NCBI RefSeq assembly: GCF_014287955.1
Contig: NZ_JACOPD010000001.1
Span: forward strand, 62,001-126,000
Source: Lachnospira hominis (ex Liu et al. 2021)
Lineage (GTDB): Bacteria > Bacillota > Clostridia > Lachnospirales > Lachnospiraceae
Reading direction: 5' to 3'
Length of the DNA: 64,000 nucleotides
The notes beneath the pieces were generated by a model. The model searched no databases and had not been told where the DNA came from. It saw only the letters and a list, made by a program, of their open reading frames with translations. This document shows, piece by piece, positions 1 to 7,373 of this stretch (within the stretch, counting starts at the first letter, position 1; each line of letters starts with the position of its first letter). Made by a program: the position numbers and the translations under genes.

Positions 1-312
1 TTCAATATAGTCATCAGAATCAACAAACATTATATATTGCCCTTTTGAATTATCAATACCTACATTTCTTGTTAATCCCAATCCCTCATTTTTTTTATGT
101 ATTACTTTAACATTAAAATATTCCTGACTATATTTATCACATATCAAACCTGAATTATCCGTTGCACCATCATCAACTAATATAATCTCATAATTTTCTA
201 TATTTTGATTCAATAAAGAATCCATACATCTGTCAAGATATTTTTGAACATTATATACAGGAACTACTATACTCAACAAAAAATTTTTTTCATCATTTCC
301 ATCTATCAACAT
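1..312 (-). CDS. Glycosyltransferase family 2, 5' part only
   Basis: Runs off the left edge of the window, so only about the first 104 residues are seen. The visible part is the nucleotide-sugar binding half of a GT-A fold: LSIVVPVYNV near residue 13, a VDDG motif near residue 42, and the metal-binding VDSDD near the window edge. The start at 312 is chosen because AAGGTG lies eight bases upstream and the frame overlaps the end of the next gene by 20 bases, which suggests translational coupling. It belongs to the polysaccharide operon and probably adds one sugar to a lipid-linked repeat unit; donor and acceptor cannot be read from sequence. It is a paralogue of the gene at 293-1261. Confidence 0.85.
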   Translation of the reverse strand, partial: MLIDGNDEKNFLLSIVVPVYNVQKYLDRCMDSLLNQNIENYEIILVDDGATDNSGLICDKYSQEYFNVKVIHKKNEGLGLTRNVGIDNSKGQYIMFVDSDDYIE

Positions 313-1261
313 GTTTGTACACCTTTATCATCATTTTTTTTGAACATGCAAACATAATAATTGCAATTTTTGCTTTTCTTCTTACATTTTTATCTAGTAA
401 GACTTTATATGAATTTGTTTTAATAATATCTTCACTTTTTTTAATTTCATCATTAAATTGATTATTTCTAGGTGCATTTAAATATATTCTAAATGCTGCG
501 GACATTTGATAAGCCAATGATGCTGCAATTAAATCATGATCTTTTTTTCTATCCATATATGCTACAATCTCATCACAAATATACAAAATATCACAATCAG
601 CCTTTGAAAATTTTTTGGTTGTAATGCTGTTTTCTCTGTGCATATATCCATATAGTTTCGCATCACCATATACTATTCTGTCTGCACATTCAAAAATCTT
701 ATAAATTGTTGCACTGTCTTCGAACAACATTCCTACAGGAAATTTTATATTATCAAAATATTCTTTTCTATATATTTTTGCACACGCAGAAACCAAAAAC
801 GATTTTTGATATAACATTTCTTTTACAGCTTCATCAGCACTAAATACCTTGTGAAATTTCTCTTCCTCAAATACAATGTTTTCCTCCGGATAACAATGCA
901 ATGGGTCACATATTGAAATATCAGAATTTGTTTCATAAATTAATTTCATCAAATATTCCACAATATATTCAGAAATTATGTCATCACTGTCAACAAACAT
1001 TACATATTTCCCCTCGGCAAATTTCACTCCATAATTTCTTGCATCAGACAATCCACCATTATCTTTATGTTTTGTAAGTATTCTTCTATCCCTTTGCCCC
1101 CACAAATCGCATAATTTTCCACTGTTATCTTTAGAACCGTCATCAACCAAAATTATCTGTAAATTGTCATATGTTTGATTAATTATACTTTTAACACATT
1201 TGTCTAAATATTTTTCAACATTATATACAGGAACTACTATGCTTATCAACTCTTTATTCAT
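293..1261 (-). CDS. Glycosyltransferase family 2
   Basis: 322 residues with a complete GT2 domain in the first ~220. SIVVPVYNVEKYLD lies at residues 7-20, IILVDDGSKDNSG follows, and the DXD-type VDSDD is near residue 92. There are no obvious membrane segments, so it is probably a cytoplasmic, membrane-associated enzyme that extends an undecaprenyl-linked oligosaccharide. Its start overlaps the end of the upstream glycosyltransferase by 8 bases and its stop lies inside the next one, as in a tightly coupled operon. The coding sequence is visibly more AT-rich than the housekeeping genes, which is common for serotype-specific capsule genes that move between strains. Sugar specificity is unknown. 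Confidence 0.88.
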   Translation of the reverse strand: MNKELISIVVPVYNVEKYLDKCVKSIINQTYDNLQIILVDDGSKDNSGKLCDLWGQRDRRILTKHKDNGGLSDARNYGVKFAEGKYVMFVDSDDIISEYIVEYLMKLIYETNSDISICDPLHCYPEENIVFEEEKFHKVFSADEAVKEMLYQKSFLVSACAKIYRKEYFDNIKFPVGMLFEDSATIYKIFECADRIVYGDAKLYGYMHRENSITTKKFSKADCDILYICDEIVAYMDRKKDHDLIAASLAYQMSAAFRIYLNAPRNNQFNDEIKKSEDIIKTNSYKVLLDKNVRRKAKIAIIMFACSKKMMIKVYKHVDRWK

Positions 1262-2498
1262 TAAATGTCTCCTTTAAAAAAACATGTTCATACAATGCAC
1301 AAATATGTTCCCACGTATACGCTTCCTTAACTCTTTTTTTTGCTTTATCTCCATATTTTTCTATTTCATTTTGAGTAAGTCTATCCGCTTTATCTATTAA
1401 GTCTGCCAGATATCCATCTTCTCTTTTCCAATACATAGCACAGTCTTTTGCAACCTCTCTGTTAAAGCCAACATCAACTAACAAATTTAAATCTGTACTA
1501 CTCAAAGCTTCGATTAAACTTGGATTTGTTCCTCCAACTGTATGTCCATGGAAATATGCATATGCGTTTTCTCTTATTTTCTTTAACAGTTCTTTATCAT
1601 AAACTGTTCCTACAAATTTTATTCTTTTATCAGATTTAAAATGTAATTTTCTTTCTAATTCATTTAAAAATTTATCATTCACATTTGTTATAATTGCAAA
1701 ATCACGTTTTGAATTTGATTTCATAAATTCTCGTATCATAATTTCAAATGAATTTTCAGGCACAAAACGACCAACGACAAGATAATATTCTTTTTTGGAT
1801 AATCCTTTTTCCGCATACCATTTTACAAGTCTTTCATCATTATCCGCAAGCTTACTCTTAGTCATATCTGCACCATATGCTATATAAGTTGTTTGAGGAT
1901 TCCTTCCTTTAATACATTTTCCATCATAGCTTTGATGAATATATTTTTCAATATTTATAGAATCACATATAACAATATCTGAATATTTTACCATCATTTT
2001 TTCAGAAATTTTCCAATATTTACGTATCGGTGCACTCCATTTTGCACGCATCCATTCATGTCCATCGGGATTCAAATATACTTTCCCCCCAAGTTTATGA
2101 ATTTTTTTATAAAAATGTTTTGCAAATGGTCCAATTCTACACGCCATTATATATACTATAGGATTTTTTATTTTATTTTTTTTAATATATTCACAAGATT
2201 TTTTTAAAGCAGCAACATCATAATATATTGCCTGAGCAGGTCCGATATTTGGTATATTAATTTTAAAGCATATTGCGTTATGATATGTAAATTCATTATC
2301 AGAATTTCTTTTTATATCTGTAAGTTTTTTTTCATCTATACAACCATCGCCATTGGCTTTACATGCAACATAATACTTAATGGATGTATTATTTTGATGA
2401 TATTCCGTCAATTTATCAACAAATGTCTCATATCCGCCATAATTACCTAAACTTTTAGCCCCCACAAGAAATACACTTTGTTTTTTTGACTGTAGCAT
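1254..2498 (-). CDS. Glycosyltransferase, DUF1972/WchF-like (possible rhamnosyltransferase)
   Basis: 414 residues from the chosen ATG at 2498. An in-frame GTG/ATG at 2534/2531 is possible, but the later ATG has a good GGAG seven bases upstream. The N-terminus VFLVGAKSLGNYGGYETFVD matches DUF1972 proteins such as pneumococcal Cps2T/WchF, which transfer rhamnose onto the first lipid-linked sugar. The C-terminal half has GT-B features: VVGRFVPEN followed by GGTNPSLIEAL, the nucleotide-sugar site of GT family 1/4-like enzymes. It follows the priming transferase gene directly, fitting a role as second-sugar transferase. Rhamnose specificity is inferred from family resemblance only. AT-rich like its downstream neighbours. 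Confidence 0.82.
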   Translation of the reverse strand: MLQSKKQSVFLVGAKSLGNYGGYETFVDKLTEYHQNNTSIKYYVACKANGDGCIDEKKLTDIKRNSDNEFTYHNAICFKINIPNIGPAQAIYYDVAALKKSCEYIKKNKIKNPIVYIMACRIGPFAKHFYKKIHKLGGKVYLNPDGHEWMRAKWSAPIRKYWKISEKMMVKYSDIVICDSINIEKYIHQSYDGKCIKGRNPQTTYIAYGADMTKSKLADNDERLVKWYAEKGLSKKEYYLVVGRFVPENSFEIMIREFMKSNSKRDFAIITNVNDKFLNELERKLHFKSDKRIKFVGTVYDKELLKKIRENAYAYFHGHTVGGTNPSLIEALSSTDLNLLVDVGFNREVAKDCAMYWKREDGYLADLIDKADRLTQNEIEKYGDKAKKRVKEAYTWEHICALYEHVFLKETFNE

Positions 2499-2530
2499 AT
2501 CATTACTCCGTTCATTCACATATTCTCCCA

Positions 2531-3979
2531 TCACATTGCACCATCTTTCCTAAACAGCACTCCCACCGTTTTCACCAAAATCTTAATATCCAGCCCGATA
2601 CTCCACTTCTCGATATACTCCGTGTCAAGCCTTACAATTTCCTCAAAATCTGTGATTTTGCTGCGGCCGCTGACCTGCCACATACCTGTTATGCCGGGCT
2701 TTGTTGCCAGGCGGGCACGGTGGTGAAGGTCGTACTTTTCAACTTCGTCCTCCGTTGGGGGACGTGTGCCGACAAGTGACATGTCACCTTTAAGCACATT
2801 AAAAAACTGTGGGAATTCATCGAGTGATGTAACACGGATGAAGTGACCGATGCCTGTCTTTTTTGTGCCGTCAGGAAGGATTTTGTTGCCGATGATTCGC
2901 GGGTCAAAGTCCATCTTGAACATCATGCCATCTTTGACACGATTCTGTGCCATAAGTTCTTTTTTTCGTTCCTCTGCATCCATGTACATGCTGCGGAACT
3001 TATAGATTTTGAAGCGTCGTCCGTTCTGACCTACTCTTGTCTGTGAGAAAAAGATAGGTCCCGGCGAGCTTATATATATAACAGGTGCTATAAATATAAA
3101 GATGATTCCGGTTAAGATACATCCGACTATACCGCCTGCAATATCCATTGTTCGTTTTGCAAATGCCTGCTTGTTTGTCGCATAGTTCATGCTTGATGTA
3201 AGAACCGTATAATTACCGAGTCTTTCAACTGCATGTCTGTTTCCTGCAACATTTTCGATATTATAAAGATTAAAATGAACAACAACGCCCATTTCAACGA
3301 GGTCGTCAACGAGTTCCTGCGGATATTCCGTTCTAGATTCCATGTTGATAAATACTTCATCTACCCAGTTCTTTAATATGTATTTACTAACATTCTGCAT
3401 ATTGGCAACAACTTTTACGCCGCCTATTGTTCTGCCTGTCATATCAGAATCAGAGATTACAAGTCCGCTTATATTGAACATGTCATAATTCTCAGCACGC
3501 ACATTCTTTATAACATCCTCGGCAGATGCTCTTGTTGTCACTATTAAAAGAGAACGCTTGCCGCCCTCTTCCATTTTCTTTTTAAGGTGGTTTTTCCACA
3601 AGACTCTTGTTATATAAGAAAATTCAAGATAAAAAGCTCCCATCAGATATAATACAACACGTGAAAATCCGCCACTCTTTATTGTAAACAGATACATACT
3701 TGATATTAATTCAATAAATATCATCTGCTTTAATACTGACACGAATTCGTTGTAATATCCTCTCCTTAGGACACCCTTGTACTGTTCGAGCATAAAGATA
3801 ACTATCAAATCGGCAATCTCTATCATCAATGCCATATTTCTGTATAACTCAACTTCATAAAGGTTCGTCAATCCATGACGGAAAAAGTATGCCAGTACAT
3901 ATGAAAACTGGACACATAATAAATCAATTATTATAAAATCGAAATGTTTGAACCATCCATTTGACTTTTTCCTATACAT
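2531..3979 (-). CDS. Undecaprenyl-phosphate sugar phosphotransferase (priming enzyme)
   Basis: 482 residues of the polyprenyl glycosylphosphotransferase family (WbaP/CpsE/CpsA type). About four hydrophobic segments in the first ~125 residues are followed by a CoA-binding-like central domain. A further membrane helix near residue 290 precedes the catalytic domain, which shows SPGPIFFSQTRVGQ, FKIYKFRSM and KPGITGMWQVSGRS. It transfers a sugar-1-phosphate to undecaprenyl phosphate and so starts repeat-unit synthesis at the inner membrane. Its stop overlaps the region where the next glycosyltransferase begins. The DNA for the catalytic half (about 2540-2900) is much more GC-rich than the N-terminal half, suggesting a mosaic gene. 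First sugar (glucose or galactose) not determinable. Confidence 0.92.
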   Translation of the reverse strand: MYRKKSNGWFKHFDFIIIDLLCVQFSYVLAYFFRHGLTNLYEVELYRNMALMIEIADLIVIFMLEQYKGVLRRGYYNEFVSVLKQMIFIELISSMYLFTIKSGGFSRVVLYLMGAFYLEFSYITRVLWKNHLKKKMEEGGKRSLLIVTTRASAEDVIKNVRAENYDMFNISGLVISDSDMTGRTIGGVKVVANMQNVSKYILKNWVDEVFINMESRTEYPQELVDDLVEMGVVVHFNLYNIENVAGNRHAVERLGNYTVLTSSMNYATNKQAFAKRTMDIAGGIVGCILTGIIFIFIAPVIYISSPGPIFFSQTRVGQNGRRFKIYKFRSMYMDAEERKKELMAQNRVKDGMMFKMDFDPRIIGNKILPDGTKKTGIGHFIRVTSLDEFPQFFNVLKGDMSLVGTRPPTEDEVEKYDLHHRARLATKPGITGMWQVSGRSKITDFEEIVRLDTEYIEKWSIGLDIKILVKTVGVLFRKDGAM

Positions 3980-4027
3980 TCGTTATCCCTCATACTTTCC
4001 GTTAGAGCAATACTGCATTTTGTATTA

Positions 4028-4036
4028 CCCCCCCCC
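4028..4036 (-). repeat. Homopolymer tract, nine G on the coding strand
   Basis: Nine consecutive C on the plus strand (G9 in the direction of transcription), about 50 bases upstream of the priming sugar transferase start. Tracts of this length are prone to slipped-strand length change. Here it lies in the gap between the kinase and priming transferase genes and could alter expression of the latter; that effect is inference. Confidence 0.8.
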
Positions 4037-4091
4037 TTAATTTTTCGTAAATATTATAACTCTATCTTTGGTAGGCTTATTTTTATATATG

Positions 4092-4129
4092 TGATGAACA
4101 TATAACCCTTACGGATTATATGTTCATCA
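4092..4129 (-). terminator. Perfect 14-bp hairpin between kinase and priming transferase genes
   Basis: Arms at 4092-4105 and 4116-4129 are exactly complementary with a 10-base loop, immediately after the kinase stop codon. No strong run of U follows, so it may be a weak or partial terminator, or an mRNA-stability element that sets the ratio of upstream regulatory to downstream glycosyltransferase genes. Confidence 0.6.
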
Positions 4130-4131
4130 GA

Positions 4132-4848
4132 TTAATTGTCTTCATTGCTGTAATTGCCATAGTATTTGCCATAATATTTACCATAATACTTGCCATAGTA
4201 TTTGCCATAATAGCTGTTGCTTGAAAAATTAACTTTGTTAAGTACACAGCCTAGTATTTTGCAGCCTGCAAGTTCAAGCTGTTCTTTTGACTTTCTTGCA
4301 TATCTGTAACTTATATCGCCACATCCGATTACAAGGATACCTCCGTCACAGAACTTAGATACTACTGCCGCATCAATGACACTTCCGATAGGAGGTGTAT
4401 CAACGATTACTATATCAAACATCTTTCTTGATGCTTCTATCATATTCTTAAATCTGTCATTGCCGAGAAGTTCACTTGGGTTTGGTGGCACCGGACCTGC
4501 AAATATCATGTAGAAATTATCTACATCACTTACACACAGTGCATTCTCAAATGTTGTCTTTCCTGAAAGATAATGTGTAAGTCCATACTTTACTTTACCT
4601 TTCTTACCTCTTGATTTCATAACTGATTTTCTGAGATCGGCATCTATAAGAAGTGTTTTCATTCCATTCTGTGCAAATGACTGTGCAAGTTCAAATGAAA
4701 CTGTACTCTTACCTTCATTAGGTGTTGTACTGGTAAGAAATATTACCTTTGTATCCTCACCAGAAAATTCTATGTTAGTTCTTAATGTCTTAAATGCTTC
4801 TTTGCTTCTATAATCAAGTATTGTCTGCTTTATTGTAAATTCCTGCAT
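4132..4848 (-). CDS. Bacterial tyrosine kinase (CpsD/CapB/YwqD-like) of polysaccharide synthesis
   Basis: 238 residues. Walker A is TPNEGKSTVS near residue 42, Walker A' is TLLIDADLRKS, and Walker B is IVIVDTPP; this is the BY-kinase set and has no resemblance to eukaryotic kinases. The enzyme autophosphorylates a C-terminal tyrosine cluster, is activated by the cytoplasmic tail of the neighbouring Wzz-like protein, and is dephosphorylated by the PHP phosphatase encoded upstream. Together they set chain length and export. The tail is unusual: YYGK four times, then YYGNY, giving eleven tyrosines in about 21 residues, encoded by near-identical 12-bp units. The start at 4848 follows the Wzz-like gene by 24 bases. 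Confidence 0.93.
   Translation of the reverse strand: MQEFTIKQTILDYRSKEAFKTLRTNIEFSGEDTKVIFLTSTTPNEGKSTVSFELAQSFAQNGMKTLLIDADLRKSVMKSRGKKGKVKYGLTHYLSGKTTFENALCVSDVDNFYMIFAGPVPPNPSELLGNDRFKNMIEASRKMFDIVIVDTPPIGSVIDAAVVSKFCDGGILVIGCGDISYRYARKSKEQLELAGCKILGCVLNKVNFSSNSYYGKYYGKYYGKYYGKYYGNYSNEDN
4147..4215 (-). repeat. 12-bp tandem repeats encoding the Tyr-Tyr-Gly-Lys tail
   Basis: About five imperfect copies of a 12-base unit (plus strand TTTGCCATAGTA-like) at the 3' end of the kinase gene. Each unit is four codons, so gain or loss of a unit keeps the frame and changes only the number of tyrosine pairs. Confidence 0.85.
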
Positions 4849-4872
4849 TGTTTAATCCCTTTCAACTTTTGC

Positions 4873-5859
4873 TCAATCATCAATAAGTTCTATTCCATCA
4901 TCAAGATATTTCTTTGCTGCTTCGGATGTCTTAACTTTTCTTGATGTTGAAGAATTGTTAAGTTCAACTTTCTGCTTTATCTGATTCTTTGAATTAGAAG
5001 CATTTACTCTCTGGTTATTTGGCTTTGCTGCCGGTGATGATGCCTGTCCTGATGTACGTCTGCCTGAAGGTGCTTTTACAGTTTCTTTGTTAACACCGCT
5101 TTCTTCCTCAGTTCTGGCACTTCTTCTCTCGCTGCCTCTTCTGTCACCTTTCTTAGAAAGTTCTTCTCCTGTATTAAGAGGTATCAGGGCAAGTGTGCTA
5201 AGTCCAAGATATTTTTCAATATCTTCTGATGACTTGATTGTATCATCAAGAAGATAGCATATAACAATAATTATCGCACTAAGCACGATACCGATTGCTG
5301 CCGCAAGCACTGTGTACTTTGTAATAGATGGTGCGGCAGGTGATAATGGAAGATTGGCCTCATCAACAACATTGACAGCTTCTATATCCATAACTGACTT
5401 AATGTGGCTTGCAGATACTGTTCTTATAGCATTAGCGATTGTCTGTGCTGCCTGTGGACTTTCATCACGCACTGTTATAGAAATAATACGCGTATCTGTT
5501 GTATTGGCAACTGTAACACGGCTAAGAAGTGTTCCATATGATTCATTAAGTCCGCACTGCTTTATAACTGTCTCTAATACATAACGGCTCTTTACGAGTT
5601 CTGTGTAGTCCTTTGTAAGCTGTGAAGCAAGCTGTGTATCACTTAATGTAAGATTATTATTATTCTGCCTGTTAAGTATATAAATCTTTGTTGTCGAATC
5701 ATACTTTGGTGTAACGATAAAACTGCTTACGATAAATCCTATAATGCCGCATGCAATGCCACATAAAAGGATGAGCCAGAGTCTGTGAAGTAACAGACCG
5801 AATATTTCTCCTAAGTCAATTTCGATTTCATCAGTATTTTCTTTGTTCTGCTGATTCAT
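4873..5859 (-). CDS. Wzz/CpsC-family chain-length regulator and kinase activator
   Basis: 328 residues. Two membrane helices near residues 30-52 and 184-206 flank an extracytoplasmic Wzz domain, and a proline-rich stretch (LPLSPAAPS) precedes the second helix, as is typical of polysaccharide co-polymerases. In Firmicutes this protein is the membrane adaptor that activates the separate tyrosine kinase, encoded here immediately downstream. The cytoplasmic tail after helix 2 is about 120 residues, much longer than in most CpsC/CapA proteins, and is rich in Arg, Ser, Lys and Asn with low complexity; it ends in an acidic patch (DDGIELIDD). The function of the extra tail is unknown. RBS is upstream of the ATG at 5859. 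Confidence 0.9.
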   Translation of the reverse strand: MNQQNKENTDEIEIDLGEIFGLLLHRLWLILLCGIACGIIGFIVSSFIVTPKYDSTTKIYILNRQNNNNLTLSDTQLASQLTKDYTELVKSRYVLETVIKQCGLNESYGTLLSRVTVANTTDTRIISITVRDESPQAAQTIANAIRTVSASHIKSVMDIEAVNVVDEANLPLSPAAPSITKYTVLAAAIGIVLSAIIIVICYLLDDTIKSSEDIEKYLGLSTLALIPLNTGEELSKKGDRRGSERRSARTEEESGVNKETVKAPSGRRTSGQASSPAAKPNNQRVNASNSKNQIKQKVELNNSSTSRKVKTSEAAKKYLDDGIELIDD

Positions 5860-5916
5860 TTTCTGTATTTCTCCTCATTTCTTAAATATATAAATAATCG
5901 CATTTCAATGTGCTGC

Positions 5917-6663
5917 TTACTGTATAATTCTGTCCATTGCATTGCCATATAATATGGAGTCAACATATTTTTCATCATATTTTTTGTAAAGAATATTGCT
6001 GCATTCACATATATTGGGAACGCGGCTGCCTTCACATCTGTGTGCATCTGTTCCTATATAATCAACGAGCTGCTCTTTTAGCAGGCTGTGAACAAACTTC
6101 TTGACATTCTTTCCGCCACCGCCTGTAACACTCGAAGCGTTAATCTGTATATCCGCTCCCATATTGCGGATTGTTCTTACATTTTCAATGTTGGAAGCCA
6201 TGCATTCATATCTCTCAACATGTGCAACTATCGGAACACATCCCGTACTCAGCACATCATCTACCGCATTGCGGATATAACTGAATCTGTCGGTTGGAAG
6301 AAATTCTGTAAGAACGTAATCTCCATAATTCATTCTGCAAAAGCTCTTATTTTCGAGATACTCATCAAATTCATTGAAAAATAAAACTTCATTTCCCTGA
6401 TAAATAACTATCGGGATGTTATTTTTACTGGCTTCTGCCTGAACTGCATCTATAAGTTCGTCAACTTGTCCGGGTGTCGCATTATTATGTTCAAGCTTGT
6501 AGTGAGGTGTTGCAATAACATGTGTTATTCCCTCATCTGCAGCAATGCGAAGCATCTTCAATGTCTCCTCCATGCTTCTTGAACCATCATCAATTCCCGG
6601 AAGAATATGACAGTGCACATCAACTATGTACTCTGCCTGCTTAGCTTTTCTACCAAATATCAT
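5917..6663 (-). CDS. PHP-domain protein tyrosine phosphatase (CpsB/CapC/YwqE-like)
   Basis: 248 residues from the ATG at 6663, preferred over an upstream in-frame ATG at 6693 because AGAAGG lies six bases before it. Metal-binding PHP motifs are present in order: DVHCHILPGIDDGS near the N-terminus, VIATPH, a central HVERY, and IGTDAHRC near the C-terminus. The family is a manganese-dependent phosphatase that removes phosphate from the tyrosine kinase of the same operon and so permits cycling of polymer synthesis and export. It is the first gene of the operon, with a strong promoter about 90 bases upstream. Confidence 0.92.
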   Translation of the reverse strand: MIFGRKAKQAEYIVDVHCHILPGIDDGSRSMEETLKMLRIAADEGITHVIATPHYKLEHNNATPGQVDELIDAVQAEASKNNIPIVIYQGNEVLFFNEFDEYLENKSFCRMNYGDYVLTEFLPTDRFSYIRNAVDDVLSTGCVPIVAHVERYECMASNIENVRTIRNMGADIQINASSVTGGGGKNVKKFVHSLLKEQLVDYIGTDAHRCEGSRVPNICECSNILYKKYDEKYVDSILYGNAMDRIIQ

Positions 6664-6744
6664 ATCTATCCTTCTACCATTGTATTCATACACTTAAAAT
6701 GTACTTAAAAACACAATACTACAAAACATAATGCATCACCTAGT

Positions 6745-6773
6745 AGTTTATCATCTGTATTTTTGTTAGTCAA
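6745..6773 (-). promoter_or_regulatory. Promoter of the polysaccharide operon
   Basis: TTGACT at 6768-6773 and TAAACT at 6745-6750, separated by 17 bases, directed at the PHP phosphatase gene. It lies between a terminator and the operon, as expected for a housekeeping (sigma-A) promoter. Confidence 0.75.
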
Positions 6774-6801
6774 CATATTGTATGTTTTTTTGTCGAAACA
6801 G

Positions 6802-6837
6802 AAAACTTCCGAAAATTATATAATTCCCGGAAGTTTT
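6802..6837 (-). terminator. Terminator hairpin after the MATE remnant
   Basis: AAAACTTCCG pairs with CGGAAGTTTT around a 16-base AT-rich loop. The run of A before and T after lets it work in either direction. It separates the decayed MATE gene from the polysaccharide operon promoter. Confidence 0.75.
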
Positions 6838-6855
6838 ATAATATAATTATTTAAT

Positions 6856-7107
6856 TTATATAAGATTAAATGCTTTGGCTCTTCTTGTTTCCTCAAGCAG
6901 CACGCTGATATCAGTATCCATGCAGATGGATTTGCCAGCTATCTCGGCAGGTGCGTATGCCTCGCTCCCCTGTCTCATGTTTCCAACGAAGGCACTATCC
7001 ACAATATTGTAAACTGCCTGCAAAGCCATGGATAATATCATTGGTATTCCCATCTGAATCATAAGCTTATTAACCGGCATATCCTTCATTTTGCTACTTT
7101 CCGCCAT
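6856..7107 (-). pseudogene. MATE family exporter, 5' stub only
   Basis: The ORF from the ATG at 7107 (AAGGAGG seven bases upstream) gives 83 residues. The first ~45 match the start of MATE drug/sodium antiporters: MKDMPVNKLMIQMGIPMI, then ALQAVYNIVDSAFVGN. After that the match stops and an unrelated ~35-residue tail runs to a stop codon. Intact MATE proteins have about 450 residues and twelve helices; there is no room for the rest before the polysaccharide operon. A deletion has therefore removed over 85 percent of the gene and fused the stub to other sequence. The promoter, attenuator and RBS in front of it remain well formed, suggesting recent loss or a retained regulatory role. Confidence 0.8.
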
Positions 7108-7135
7108 AATAATCCTCCTTTTTCTGCATAAAAAA

Positions 7136-7174
7136 ACGAGTAGCAAACTGAATTTACGCTAGTTCGCTACTCGT
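7136..7174 (-). promoter_or_regulatory. Leader attenuator hairpin upstream of the MATE stub
   Basis: Arms 7136-7149 and 7161-7174 pair over 14 positions with one mismatch and are followed in the direction of transcription by a run of about six to seven T, then the RBS of the stub. This is a factor-independent terminator inside a 5' leader, the arrangement of transcription attenuators of antibiotic-resistance and efflux genes. A three-codon ORF (ATG AAC GAG TAG, 7167-7178) overlaps the 5' arm. Candidate promoter: TTGACA at 7203-7208 or 7210-7215 with a TATATA/TATAAT region at 7184-7191; spacing is not ideal in any pairing. Confidence 0.65.
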
Positions 7175-7373
7175 TCATGGTTTATTATATATTTTTTTTA
7201 ATTGTCAAATGTCAATTTTCCCTTAGCACGATATTATTTCTGTTTTTCTTTATTATCCTTGGTATTAATAATTAAATTTTACATTATTACAGTTTTATCT
7301 CATTGAATTCCTTATATCAAAATGCTAAACTTTTTAATATTCAAATATTTTCAATAAAGGAGACCAGATAATT

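Noticed and set aside
4147..4215. Short tandem repeats considered as a CRISPR or regulatory array
   Set aside because: Units are 12 bp without spacers and encode the kinase tail; no array and no cas genes in the window.
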